Assembly: GCA_035578155.1 (NCBI GenBank)
Contig: JAPWDM010000005.1
Span: 12,118,832-12,182,831 of the forward strand
Reading direction: 5' to 3'
Source: Brachynemurus nebulosus
Taxonomy: Eukaryota > Arthropoda > Insecta > Neuroptera > Myrmeleontidae
Length of the DNA: 64,000 bases
The translations under genes were made by a program, and so were the position numbers. This document shows, piece after piece, positions 12,527 to 25,879 of the stretch (its first letter is position 1; each line of letters opens with the position of its first letter). The notes under the pieces were generated by a model. That model saw only the letters and a program-made list of their open reading frames with translations. It was not told the DNA's origin and searched no databases.

Positions 12527-13386
12527 AGATCACGGGCGTCGGTAAACTTTTGTTTCGGGGGTTGGTAAATATTATTTATCAGAATTTATTTAAAACAATA
12601 TTATCCTAAGAGATAATTTATACCTAAAATTCGGTTGTGTAGACAAAGGAAATCGAATGTTATACTAATGAATATGAGTGACGACTTTTAGAAAACTGTT
12701 GAAAAATCAACTTCACTATCGCATTCATCAGCGTAAAAGACGCCAAATAGCGGAAGCTGACAAATATTCTAGAATATTCTAGTCGTGAACTAACAAAGAT
12801 ACCTAAAAACAAACTTCACTATTGAATTGGGCACTAAAAATTAGATTAACCAGTGCATTTTGACAAAAATTCTAGAATGTTCTATTCATCAACTAACAAA
12901 GATATCGAAAAATCGATTGCACCATTTAATTGGTCATCGAATAAAAGACGGAATAGGACATTTTGATAAATGTTCTAGAATAGTCTCCTCTTTTTCAATG
13001 GACAATTAAATGTTACAATTGATTTTTCAATATCTTTGCTAGTTGACAAATAGAACATTCTAGAATTTTTATCAAACTACACTGTTTAATCTCATTTTTA
13101 ATGATAAATTCAACGGTGAAGTCTGTTTTTTGATATCTCTTCTAGTTGACGATTAGAATATTCTAGAATTTTACGTTACTCATTTTGCATTTACATTTTG
13201 CATATTACGTATACAGAATATGTGCATATATATCTACAGTGAAATTTTAATTTTTTTAAACGCTACGAGACCCTCAGATAATATTACCTACGGCCCTGAC
13301 TCTAGCTTGGTACATAAATTTTCACCAACACAGATAAACAACAATATATCTGTGAGAGGAGAACCCCACTAAATCGCTGACGTCAC
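12527..13386. mobile_element. 860 bp insert with five HSE-like palindromes
   Basis: The 14 bp sequence TACGTAAAATCGGA flanks this block on both sides (12513-12526 and 13387-13400), which is a target duplication within a LINE fragment. The insert contains repeats of a 50-60 bp unit: a TTCTAGAA-centred palindrome, then CAACTAACAAAGATA(T/C)C and GAAAAATC. The first copies are on the plus strand and the later ones are inverted. The palindromes (near 12767, 12870, 12973, 13053 and 13156) match the alternating GAA/TTC spacing of heat-shock elements. There is no coding capacity, poly(A) tail or clear TIR. Confidence 0.65.
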
Positions 13387-13616
13387 TACGTAAAATCGGA
13401 GTACGTACCATTGGATGGTCACTGTATCTGGGATTTCCAATACTGAGTTCCGAGGACATCAGGACTGCAGACTGTAGTGCAATCCTGAGTTTCTATGAGG
13501 AACTGGGCATTAGCTAGTCCCTCTTGGATGCCGTGGGGTACAATGGGCCCGTATTTGGTGGCCTACGTGCAACGGGAGCTCTGAATCCCAACTCACCTAC
13601 AGCATTCATTCAGCAT
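13387..13616 (+). pseudogene. LINE 3' end, part 2 (C-terminus and 3' UTR)
   Basis: After the second 14 bp repeat, an open frame runs on with a Ser-Glu-Asp-Ile-Arg-Thr...Ile-Leu-Ser-Phe-Tyr-Glu pattern and stops at a TAG near 13514. A GC-rich LINE-type 3' UTR follows. It appears to continue the fragment at 12321-12526, interrupted by the 860 bp insert. Confidence 0.55.
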
Positions 13617-16490
13617 TCATTCAACATTTTTCGTTTACTGATAAAATAAAATATGTATCTCCTCATAAAATTTTGTAAAACTATACGCTCGCTTCTCTAA
13701 ATGTTTTTTCATAATTTTTATTTTGTATAGACAAATCAATTTTTTATACCTGCTTAAGATTTATGTTTAATTGTTTACATAATGAGGGTACCAGTGAATA
13801 CACTATCAGCGTATGCAGCGGATCAATATAAGCAATGCTGACTAGTTAGTCGAATAATGATGTTACAAATTTAAGTTGTCTTACTATATTTATTTAATTT
13901 AGATAATTTTTCTTCCACTTAATGTAAACAAAACAAACTTTTTGATTTTTAGCTTTGATGAAATAAACAAATAACAGGTGGTAGAGTGGTGGTAACGCTC
14001 GAGTCTCAAACTGGGGAAGCGGAACTATTGAGAGCGGAAATATTCAGAATGTGCACTGTTCAGAATGTGCATTGGTTTAGTTTTGATTTTAATTCTTAAA
14101 CAATTGTGTCTACTATCACTTTATAAAAGATTAATTAATAATGTAAAAATATGTGAAGGATTATACCTAGCTGAAATAAATTAAAATTTTTAGAGAATCT
14201 GTTGCAATTTAAATACAATTTATTTACTGGAATGAAAACCGCTCTAATTGAATGAAAAACTGTAAATTAATAGAGCGTAAAATTCCAGTCTATAAATAAA
14301 AAATTTCAAAAATAATAAAATATTTATCTACCTAGCAAATATTTATTTTAAAAAAAACTGTGGTTATTATACATACAGTAAAGAAATAACAAAAGTATAA
14401 ATTTAAAATTATAAAGAGGAAAATTTAATTAACTCCCATTATAAAACAATTATAAAAAAGGAAAAGTTTATAAAAATACGATATGTAAAATTTGTTCGAA
14501 AAGAAAATACAACACAAGTACTAGGTAGGTACACACAGTTCAGTGTACAATAAAAGAAAATAAAAAAATATTAATGGTACATGTAAGCTTTGGGCACAGT
14601 TGTAGTGAAACTTCTTTGACGACTTTAATTTAAAATTTTTTTTATGATTGAAAAAAATAAGTAACAAGGTTTAAAGTTTTGTAATAAATTAAGAATATTA
14701 ATATGTATATTTTTTTAAAATATTATCCAAAATTTTTAACAGTAGTTACTGATAATATAATTATGATACGAGTCAGATATTCAAAAATTCAATTGAACAC
14801 ATTTGATTTATTATCTTCACGACTTCAATGAAACTTGGAAGCAAACTTCACTTCTTTGATGAAGTCGAAGCAATGAAGAACTAATATAGCATATAATACT
14901 CGCCTATGTATTATAAAACAGTTTCAAGAGAGAGAAAATAATTAGGTACCTACTTGCAAAATAGGTGAGGTAAACAGGCAAAATTGCCAATAGATAATCC
15001 ATCAAAAATGTTGGCTAATGAACATTAGCAGCATTTTAAAAGTATTCAAACGAACAAGAAATACTATGATTAGTACCTTGTAGAGCAGGAGCTCCCAAAG
15101 TGCCACCTGCGGGTAAAAAACTGCCTATGAACTCCAAAAATGTGATGCCTGATCGCCTACAATCTCGAATTCGTAAAGATTGTCTACATGATTCTCGTAT
15201 TAAAATTACGGTTGTTGGAGCTTTTAAAACAAATTTGGTATTCGTGACAACATCATCAGATTTAAGTTTTTATTTTTAAATTTAGATCTGCTGACGAAAG
15301 GGTACTTTAAGTGTCAAATTGTCATGTTTCTGTAAAAATAACCAAACTTGTTCAGAAAATGTCACCAATCTTCCCGATGTGAGTTTTTCTGTAAGGTTGT
15401 ACCTCCATTTTCAATTTATAAACTAGAATAGGAGATTGACCAAAAGTCGCTCTGCTATGAAATAGTTCATTACGATCAATGGATTATATACAGTTTGTTC
15501 ACCAAAACAACAGGAGTTTAAGTAAACAATCGCATATTTTTTTGTATGTCAGGGCTCGCAGATTAAATTAATCAATCAATTGCTTCCGTGGTTTTAAAGA
15601 GTTCCAAACCGTTTATGAAATGCAAAGTAATACCTAAAGACAAAGCATGGCTGTTGATATTGTAAAATTTTGACACAAAAAAATATGTTAAATATAGTAA
15701 AGCTCGCTCTATACTGTGAAAACATAAAATGCAGCTAAAGAAGTTTCACTTCAAAAGAAAAAAAACGCAAAATAGAAAATCATTATGTGATGTTTATGAA
15801 AAATTTCGTTATTTATTTCTATTGTTATGAAAATAGAATAAAAAATGTTACCAGGATTTTCCATCGTTCACGTTTACCCACCTAGTAAACTACGAATACC
15901 AACATATATACATATTTACGTACTGTGTGTACAGATCGCGTCACTGGAGTTTGCAAAAAACTACCCTGAAACAGGTTAAATATCTTACAACACTATACGA
16001 AATATATAAATAGTATGGTAATAGCTGTTGTGGACTTTTTAAATACGAAAAGTAGGCGATTGCATAGCTATTCGTAAAATCTTTATTATTTTGGCTGTAA
16101 TAATTAATTAATCAAATAACATAAAAATTAAAATTGATAACATTTACAGAATATTGTGAAATATTTAAAAATTCTTTGTTGAAGCTTCCCATTGGAAGTT
16201 ATTGTAATGGGTTCGATTTTACGAATCGCTAATTTTGACATATCTCCACGTTTCAAGGTCACTAGAATCCGAATACATCGTTTTTAGCGTGATGTCTGTA
16301 TGTTTTCTAGCGGTTTGTTGTTTCTGGTAAAAGAACGGAATTAAATTTATTAACATAACATAGATTATATGGATTTTTTACCATAACATTATTATATAAT
16401 GGCTTAAAAACCTCCCCTTGATGTTAAAAATGCACCATTTTTTTATGAAATATTTTTGTCTTGCATGTCTTGAGAATAAATAATGATATC
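13617..16490. other. AT-rich intergenic or intronic DNA with degenerate repeats
   Basis: 13974-14030 has a tRNA A-box-like GGTGGTAGAGTGG but no B box. 15088-15115 resembles one hAT-type end (CAGGAGCTCCCAAAGTG) without a matching far end. 15200-15400 holds landmarks of the old family at 5580-6165. I see no gene. Confidence 0.4.
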
Positions 16491-16494
16491 ATTT

Positions 16495-16680
16495 ATTAGA
16501 TAAGAGCCCCCACCCTTAGGTACAGAGGGCGAAGCCCCCGGTATGGCGCAAAGGGTAAAGCCTGTGTCGGGGGCCCAGGAGAGGAGCTCCCTGAAATGAA
16601 AATACAGTAACCTCTAGTCTTTAAGGACCCCCAATGGGAAGTTGACAGTGTGGGTAGGCCTGTCCCCCCAATTTTTTTTT
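16495..16680. other. GC-rich island of unknown nature
   Basis: About 185 bases, far richer in G and C than their surroundings. They contain AGGGCGAAGCCCCCGG, GTCGGGGGCCC and a GGGAGCT-like palindrome, and end in a T run. No persuasive reading frame exists. It could be a fragment of a mobile element's UTR. Confidence 0.4.
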
Positions 16681-16689
16681 TTTAAAATT

Positions 16690-18890
16690 AGAATATAAGT
16701 CATATTTGTGGCTTAATATAAATATCAAATGTCATATATTTTATATTTTTATTCAAAAACATCCTTTTAAATTTAAAAATCCTAGGACAACCATAAGAAA
16801 ATTTTAAATTTAACTAAGCGTTAAGAATGAACATAGCGTTCTGCTTAAAATCATCTATGAGAATAACGCACAAGGTTTGCAAACTTTGATGGAAAATTCT
16901 GAAAAGCTTATAATGTAGGTATATACATAGTATATATGTACTTGAATATATCAGCAAGATCTATTTTCCTTTGCACAATAGATTGTGTGTGAAAAAAATT
17001 TTAAATGTTGGCTTAATAAAATATTTTCTTTATGTTTTATATTACTTTAAGTGAGAAGAATAAGTACACGAATTAAAATAAATTTTATATAGAATGTTTT
17101 ATTATTTTATGATTGTATTCCTGTATATTTCGTATTCCCCCTGCCCCTCATATATTGGGAAAATCTCGTTAAGTAATAAAAGGGAAAAATTTACTATATC
17201 AAACATATTTTATCAATGTTTTTTTTTTCTCAAATTTTTTAATTAACATGCAATTGAAACTATTAACCGAATGAGTGATTTTATTATTTATTCTGTCTGT
17301 TTCGGTGAAAATTTCGTAAAATTTATACCCTAAAACTGAATATTGAAACTGGAAATAATTCATTTTCATCTATCAAATTCACAAAACCATGAATATAATT
17401 TATTATAAAATGGAACTAAAGCCAATATTTGGTTTCTACACACACATATACACACACAAACACACACACACAAGTTTATCCGTTATCGATATGTATGAGT
17501 ACCTATATATAATTTGTACAAAACAATGTACGGAATGTTTCAGAATATACTTGACCTATTAATTTATCAATATTACAGAATTTTCGTCTGACATTTATCC
17601 ATGAATAGCCAGCCACACAGAATGATCACACTAGACATGACAAAAGTAATCTGAATAAATTAGGTAATTTTTTGCACGATCGTGTATTTTCATGCATTTA
17701 CCGATGCTGTTGACAATGCTAGTAAGTTACATTTCCCGAACGTTTGCTTATATCCATGAAAACAAAAAAATTATAATACGGTAAGTAAAATAGGTGCCTG
17801 GTATGCGAATGGGAGTACGGTAAGTGAAATTAGCTCAAAAATGATTGTAATTATTTATTTACTAACCATACCCGCGACGTCGTTCGCGCCAAGTTTTGTT
17901 ATAAACTCAATGAGAAGTATGTAAGTGTAATAATTATACAGAACTTGCAATTTAACAGAGATTTAATAATAACGGGTACATTGTTTTAAGAAAAAAACAC
18001 GTCTTAGTTTGTTAATAGATCTATAAGCAAAAAAATTCTCTGTTTCTAAGTTTTCTCTAAGGTGGGAAACAGAACATTGAGAGTTAACATCTAATTTAAA
18101 AAACTGAGGAATTACATTTATTTTTAAAATATTAAAATGAAGTATCCGAATGATAAATTTTTTATTGGAACACCTAAAAAGAATTTGTTTTTAATCGAGC
18201 TTTGCTGAGATAAATTAAATTGGACTAACTGTTTGCTTCTACTATATGTGAAATTAACAGACAGATACACAATTATTTATTTAAGTTTGATTCAAAGTTT
18301 GTGAAATGCCATAGTTTGTAGTCTTTTTGGAAACTGCATTGAACTATGCAATCATATTTTTGATTTTTCTATGAGCAGAAATTTTCCAAAAATTATTGAG
18401 CTGTATTATATTTATTATCTTTTTGAATTTTAAAATAAAAAGTTAGTATAAACTATCAAAAATTCGATTATATTTTTTCACAAAATTATTGATATGGTAG
18501 AGAATATTTTAGTAATTTTTGTTTTTTGACAAACTGTACACGGAACAGTTTTCAATTTTTCAAATGATAATTCAATTTTCAATCGTTGCATTAATGGATA
18601 CAATTTACAATTTATAGGCACTTAAGCAAGTAATAGTTGTATTTAGAATGGAGAGTTGGACACACAATCAAACTCTACTGTCGAACAAGATGCGTTTGTG
18701 TCATTTGTGATTGGACTCTCTTAATTACTGCAACCACCTCCACTACTCGACTGTAACACAATCAACTTTAAATTACTGGATCACTGTAGAGTTGCATGTA
18801 ATTGCATTCCAGGGTTCATTTATTCAATAGAATGGTCAGATATCAGTCACATGCTATAGGATTCGATATTAAAAATGTTTTTAATTTACA
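16690..18890. other. AT-rich DNA, no gene seen
   Basis: It contains a short (CA)n tract at about 17440-17472 and otherwise low-complexity sequence. No protein or RNA gene was recognised. Confidence 0.5.
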
Positions 18891-18899
18891 TAATTGAAG

Positions 18900-19489
18900 A
18901 GGTGGATTCCAAAAGGCGCTAAGTCATTTTTTGTCTAATGTGAGATTTTAGTTGATGCAGAATGTTCAAGTCCAGCTCAACACGATTTTCGTAGTGCCAC
19001 CCTTCAAAATGAGCTTAGTCTACTGTAAAATGAATGATGAAAAATGGAATGTTTTCCAAAAAAGCGCTAAGTCAGTGACAGTTTTATTTCAAAACGTCAA
19101 ATTTACTCGTAAACCATTGCATTTTTTTTCCAATAATAGCTGGTATTTTTTTTCAAATTTGCTTGTAGACAGATTTTCTCTTATGTCAAACCCATGAAAT
19201 AGCTAATAATGCACTGTTTAAAATGTTTCTTGAATAAAATATATCTGTAGTTAAACAAACTAGGTTTATTTTAACCAACTCAACCCAACTTTTTAAAGGT
19301 TTTTTTTTTAATATATAATCTATTGAAAATTATATGTATAAATAAGAACAAATAAATAACATCAATAATAATTATTATCTAAGAACTTGAAAATAATTTA
19401 AACAGATTACTACATTTGCCTACCTAGATAGTTTTTTACATTTCCTGAAAAATTGCAAAAAGTGACTTAGCGCGTTTTGGAATTCACCT
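18900..19489. mobile_element. 590 bp element with 34 bp TIRs
   Basis: The left end AGGTGGATTCCAAAAGGCGC and the reverse complement of the right end (AGGTGAATTCCAAAACGCGC) match with few differences, and both continue CTAAGTCA(T/C)TTTTTG. An internal direct copy of the core (TTCCAAAA...GCGCTAAGTCA) lies at about 19051-19075. The 81-codon frame inside has no known domain. Target duplications are unclear. Confidence 0.65.
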
Positions 19490-19813
19490 AGCTTCAGTTA
19501 TTAGATACCTATATACATAAATGCAATGTATTTTCAAATTTGGGAATTATATCTTTTAATGGATATTTATTGATTATAATTTTTCTATCAGCATGGCTTT
19601 GGTCTATTTTACTTGCATTTCACATGCCAAACTTGGTCTTGCGCTGCCAGTCTTTTGTATGTACACGTGATTTTGCACAGTAAGGTATACAGGGACATTG
19701 CACATTACAGGTTCAGAGCGAATGGACTTTCTGAAGCACACAGCATTTTACACAAATGCAAATTAAATATATATTGTCACAGAGTCATGTAAATTATGAC
19801 TTAAAAATACATT

Positions 19814-20834
<1,021 letters not shown>

Positions 20835-21373
20835 TACGGTCTTTGGCTAACAATAGTATAGTGTAAAAAACGTAAATAATTTTCAATAAAATAATAAATA
20901 TGGGTCAAATTATTAAAATTAACAGTTAACTTAAATGCAGGTCTTTTAAAATTATTTAATTTTATAAACATAAAAAAAATTAAGACCATTAAATATTCAA
21001 GCATCATATCTATGTTTTAAAAGACTAGGTACCTGTTTTGATATCTGTTAATTGCTGATTCGCTTCCTAAATAAAAATAATAAAACTAGATCATTGAACT
21101 TAATATATACCTACAGATCTCTTTGCTGAAAAATTAATAAATTACAGAAAAAATTTAAAAAGAAAAAAAAAAAACTTTTAAAAGATTGTTGTCTACTGAT
21201 ACACGAGTTAATTTTATTAACTAATTAATATAAATTTCCACTTAAAAAGTATTAGTTTATATCATAGTTCGAAAATAAAGGAGCTATAAAACTAGCAATC
21301 GATTGCTCCCAACGGTATTTACAACTGTTATCTGACCAATTATTTGATTAAGTCAATAGTTTTTGTAACAAAA

Positions 21374-21463
21374 ATGGCAACATGCCAGGAGGCACTGCGG
21401 GCCCTTCGGACCCTCTATCGCCGTTACTGGAGAATCGCACAGCACACCGTACCGTCCACCTGA
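21374..21463 (+). CDS. Short GC-rich ORF, candidate first exon or microprotein
   Basis: A 29-codon frame starts at an ATG in a near-ideal insect context (ACAAAAATGGC) and is about 60% G+C in DNA that is otherwise around 30%. The peptide has a basic, amphipathic stretch with a Leu-Tyr-Arg triplet after alternating Leu/Arg residues, which recalls the N-terminal helix of mitochondrial LYR-motif proteins. That link is a guess from a very short peptide. It stops at TGA. The GT dinucleotides just before the stop (21449 and 21454) are weak donor sites, so it could be an exon, a free-standing microprotein or chance. Upstream there is a CCAAT box (about 21336) but no clear TATA box. Confidence 0.3.
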   Translation: MATCQEALRALRTLYRRYWRIAQHTVPST

Positions 21464-21469
21464 AAAAGT

Positions 21470-22200
21470 CGTACAATTCAGCGCTAGTTATTTTAGACAT
21501 ATTTTAATCACGGTAAATTTCAAGAACGTACCAAGCACCAACTACACACAATACTTACTGGTGTATTATTGTTTCTAAAAAATTCCTCAATATCACATAT
21601 AAATTATTACCAAAGTTTACCTATATATAAACATGCATGTGAAACAGTTAGTTATCTACAGTAGCCCATGTTTCGTACCTATATAATATACAGACGCTGT
21701 ACACAGTGTATAGATAGACGCAGAGAGTGTAATCATTACTATTAATGTAAAGCTCATACTGAAAGTTTTATTAAGGACTAAAAAACACTTAATGCCCCCA
21801 GTACATAAATTATATATAATATACATACATACCTAGATACCTATGTACTAGATATATAGGTATGAAGTAAAAAGAAGAGTTTACAGTGAAACTATTTGCC
21901 AATAAATCATACAAATATATAAAAATGTTATATGTTCTTATAAGTAACGGTAAAGAATCCATTACCGTTTTAAATAATAATGGCTCTATTTTGAAAATTT
22001 ATGGCCCTCTGCCAGAATAAATAAATAGCTAAAAATCCTTTTCCGTTTCATTAATGAACCTGTAGATTTATTTTTTATTTATTTATATAAGTAGATATCT
22101 ACGGTCCAAAAATAAAATATTTCCTAAAATTTAGGACTTATTTTTGGTAAAAAAGTCGTTGTAAAATATCAAAAACATTGTGAAACGAATCAGTTTTCTT
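21470..22200. other. AT-rich DNA, no gene seen
   Basis: No recognisable features beyond low-complexity TA-rich patches. Confidence 0.5.
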
Positions 22201-22211
22201 TTTCATAACTT

Positions 22212-22445
22212 TATTTTCGAGACTACTAAAGTAGGGGAAGCATTGTGATCACTATTAAAATATCAAAATTTTTACGCGCATTTCTCAACAGTTTTGATTT
22301 CGTGTCTGTCTGCCTATCCGTCTGTGTTATCTGAACACCTCATTAAGTTGGCGTTAAGTCCACACCGCGAAATTCTATTAGGTGTTGGTATTAGGTTATA
22401 CTAGTCCTATTTACTTCAAATTTTAAGAGTATTTGGAAGTTAGGC
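22212..22445 (-). repeat. Family D dispersed repeat, copy 3 (reverse)
   Basis: It carries the 3' part of the family in inverse orientation: TCGAGACTACTAAAGTAG, GCATTGTGATCA, and the inverted GTCTGTCTGCC patch, then diverged sequence to TACTTCAAATTTTAAGAGTA. Confidence 0.65.
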
Positions 22446-22449
22446 TCTA

Positions 22450-24025
22450 TGTGATACCATATAAATTTCAATACAATCAGAATAATGATAGTTACTGTGC
22501 ATGCATAAACGTAATAGTATTTTGCGAGATGTAAGTTCGGTATGAATTGCCTTTACTGACCGAAAAAATGTTGCAAAAATGAGACCAGAAGAATCCAGTA
22601 AGCCTCTAAGCACGATAACTCCCGAACAAAATAATTTTTTACGAAATTGGAAAAAACATGGTGTCTTAAACATTTTTCGTCAAAAGGAAGTTTTTACCTA
22701 AATTTGTAAAATTCAAATTTTTGCAACATCAATTGTTAAAAAAATTAAAAAGAAGAATTTTCCAAATTTTTATTACATTATCGTGAAGAGCGGAAAAATC
22801 GCATAAAATAAGTTTGTGAACCATTATTCTATGTAGATTAATTTTTCAGAAAATTAAAAAAAAACTTATTTTAGCTTGTCTGCATTTTGTCCATACAGGT
22901 TTTTGTAGAAATATGTTTCGAAATCCAGAAAGACAGCCACTGCAGACAGATAGATCTGTGTACTAATCAAGTTTTGCTAGTGAATATGTGAATAAATTTT
23001 CGATTTTCCAACGCTCAACATATAAATCTTAATTTAAAAAAAAAAGACTGATTAAGATTTTGAATTCCATGGCTTCTCTTTTTCTACCTAAATAGAAGAA
23101 AATATAAAAATACCTTTTGGTTTTTTTTTTTTTTCAGTTGATATGAATTTATATTATAAATCACTTATGAGAAAAAGATAACACTATATAAATATTATAA
23201 CAAACGTATTATACTTTATATTGTAGCTGATACAGCCAGCTATATTTTTCTTTTTTTGTGTTCGTTCTCATATCATTTTTCTACATAATGTTCTTTTCAT
23301 TTTGTCAGTTAAAACTGAAAAACAGAAAAAAATTGAGATATGTGATCTGAAACACAGCAGCCATATTACTGACTGTATATAGAGAAACCGAATACGACCA
23401 GCTACTATTATTATATTACACAACATAGACGGGGCATTATTTTAAATGATACATACATTTGGGAATAAGAGATAGAAACGTATTTTAACTTAATAAATTC
23501 AATCTCGGTGTCTCTTTTTATTGTATTTTTAGTAAGTGGGATCTATCCAGGGGATTTTCTTTTTATTATATGTCAGTGTGTTCTTTGGTTCTTCCGTTAT
23601 ATCCGCATGTGTAGTTTCACGTAGATGGATTACGTATTTTGTTGGTACACCTTACTTAAAAGAATTAAAAAGGGATAGTTGCTGTACTTTTAAATTAATT
23701 CAATAGGTCCATAACATTAATGTTGGTATCAGTCATACAACAGGAAAAAGAGAAAAAAAAACATGAAAAAATACTTTTTGTAAATTGTATTTAAGGGAAA
23801 CATATTGGTTTTTTGGTTTGTAGGATTTCTATTTTTACGTATACACATCTAAGATTAAACCAGAATAAAATATTATATACCCGAAGGGAACAAAAATACC
23901 GAATGTTTCTAAAAATTATTGTTAATTATCACATAAAGTACCAGCACTAAAAAAAGCTATATACTTTTTTAATCTAATCTTTACTGCGTAAATCAATAAT
24001 AATCTTGAAATATTTGATCTGCGAT
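22450..24025. other. AT-rich DNA, no gene seen
   Basis: Open frames here (for example 22440-22673, minus) show no domain. I see no element ends. Confidence 0.45.
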
Positions 24026-24029
24026 CATT

Positions 24030-24240
24030 TCAATGGACTGCACACTAAATATTCGATATATTATTTCTTCGTGCAGACATAAATGTAGTTAACTCACGAT
24101 TATTCGCGAATGGTGCAGATGATGCATAACTAGCAAGGTTACAATGATTTTGTACCACAAACAGAAAGGTAACAGCGCACAGTATTCTATTTGACCCATC
24201 TAACGGGACAAAAAGTATATTTACGAAGTATAGCAGATGT
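24030..24240 (-). repeat. Composite of MITE end and a TTTTGTCCCGTT repeat
   Basis: 24030-24075 resembles the right end of the MITE at 28693-29095 (CACACTAAATATTCGATAT). 24182-24236 is the reverse complement of 29402-29457 (CGTAAATATACTTTTTGTCC, then AAAT(A/C)GAATACTGTG), and is also related to 25646-25690. Confidence 0.5.
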
Positions 24241-24390
24241 TTAAACCACTATGTTATTTGGGTAGCTGAATGTTAGTTACATTTATTATGACAACAATAA
24301 ACACCACTCGTACATGTCCTTGCATCTTAACAATAGTACAAAGTTAACGTTGGTTTTGACGTAGCCATCAGTGTGATTGCGACTCTTAAC

Positions 24391-25130
24391 CAGAGTTGTG
24401 CCATGTGATGTAAAAACCAGTTTTTTACATTTTTATGTAAAAAATTGTCAAATATTTAAAAAAACTGTAAACAACCGTAAAAAATTGTAGAAAATTTTAA
24501 AAAATGTAAAATACTTAAATCATTTGTCATTTCACTGACAAAAAATTTATTTTGACGGTTATAAGATTTTTATAAGTCCATATGAAAAAACGTGTAGACA
24601 AAATGTCGACACAAAAATGATTTTCTGCTGGTGGAAGGCCATCCACAACTGACTACAAAGCTTTAAATTTCCAAATTAACAAATTGAGTTTTGACAGATC
24701 AAAAAAACTACAACATATTTATCTCTCTTTAAATTATAATAACAATAAAATCACTGATGATAGTGATGATGAAGATGATTGATACCTTTAAAAAAATTTA
24801 ACGGGATAAATAAAAATCTTTTTAATATTGAATTCTTAAATAAACTACTCTATCAAAACTAACCTTTCTTTTTCCTGTTTGTCCCCATTTATATTTTTAA
24901 TTTTCAATTTATTTAATTATTAAGTTTTACTTTGCAAATATAGCAAATACTTAAACAGCAAATATGGAATACCATCAGTAACGCTTACATATCTATTAGA
25001 AAATTTAGTTATTTACATTTTTTACATTTTTTACAGTTTTTTCATCAAAACAAGTATGTGTAAATTACAAAGTTTTTTACATGTAAAAAACAGTGTAATT
25101 TACCCGAAGCAAATTACACGTACAACTCTG
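24391..25130 (+). mobile_element. hAT-type non-autonomous element, copy 1
   Basis: 740 bp, ends CAGAGTTGT...ACAACTCTG, with a perfect 8 bp target duplication CTCTTAAC (24383-24390 and 25131-25138). Both are hallmarks of hAT elements. Many TTTTTTACA/TGTAAAAAA motifs lie beneath the ends and could be subterminal transposase sites. A remnant reading frame (about 24620-24781) ends in a run of Asp and Glu before a TGA, and it is recognisably retained in the copy at 49002-49718. It may be the tail of the parent transposase. There is no catalytic core. Confidence 0.9.
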
Positions 25131-25687
25131 CTCTTAACGTATGAGGTGTTGTTACTGTGTTCAGAAACATATTTTGTTTAATGTTAAAATGGAATCAACT
25201 TCTATAGGTATGCTTCTACGTACGTAACGTAACTATATTATTATTTATATTATTGTATAGTCAACTAATTAGCTCCTTTAAACTAAAGTATGTTAAATTA
25301 CTGTTAAAATACCAGTTTGTAATTAAAAAAAAAGTTGTGCAAGATGTCGCAAGATTTTCAAAACTCTTTTAAACGTTACTTAAGTTATTTTACACTGTAC
25401 AATTAATATGTATTTAAAGTGCGGAGTCGTGCGGAGTTTAGTAACTAATGTATTTGTTTTCACAGATCGCAAATAATCAGAGAAGAGCTTTTTAACATAT
25501 GGCGTTCAACAAAGTCCATAGATCGTTTATCGTGTTTAATTAAATAAGTAAATGAATGTACAATTCTTTATTTTTGCGTTTTTCCATAACTCAAATGTCC
25601 ATAACAATAGCAATAAATAAAAATTCAGTCAAATACAATAGTTGTTTAATTTTGTCCCGTTAAATTAGCCAAATCGAATACTGTGCA

Positions 25688-25850
25688 ACGATTCCGTGTG
25701 ACAAGTAGTAAGGTTACAGCGGTTCTGTGCCATAAGTAGTAAAGTCACAGTGATTCCGTTCCAGAAGTAGCATGTTTACAACAGATCTGCACCACTAGTA
25801 GTGAGGTTAGTAAGGTAATGTACCAAATTTAATAAGGTTACAATGGTTTT
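25688..25850. repeat. Degenerate tandem repeat, about 31 bp period
   Basis: Four to five units, each with AAGTAGTAAGGTTACAG-like sequence; the AGTAGTA landmark recurs at about 25704, 25735, 25765 and 25797. The array is joined on its left to the TTTTGTCCCGTT repeat also seen at 24182 and 29402. Confidence 0.65.
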
Positions 25851-25879
25851 AAACTAAAAGATTTACGAAAACAAAATAA

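Noticed and set aside
15088..15120. hAT element start (CAGGAGCTCCCAAAGTG)
   Set aside because: No matching far end or 8 bp duplication could be found, so it was not called as an element. The same holds for 27662 and 62223.
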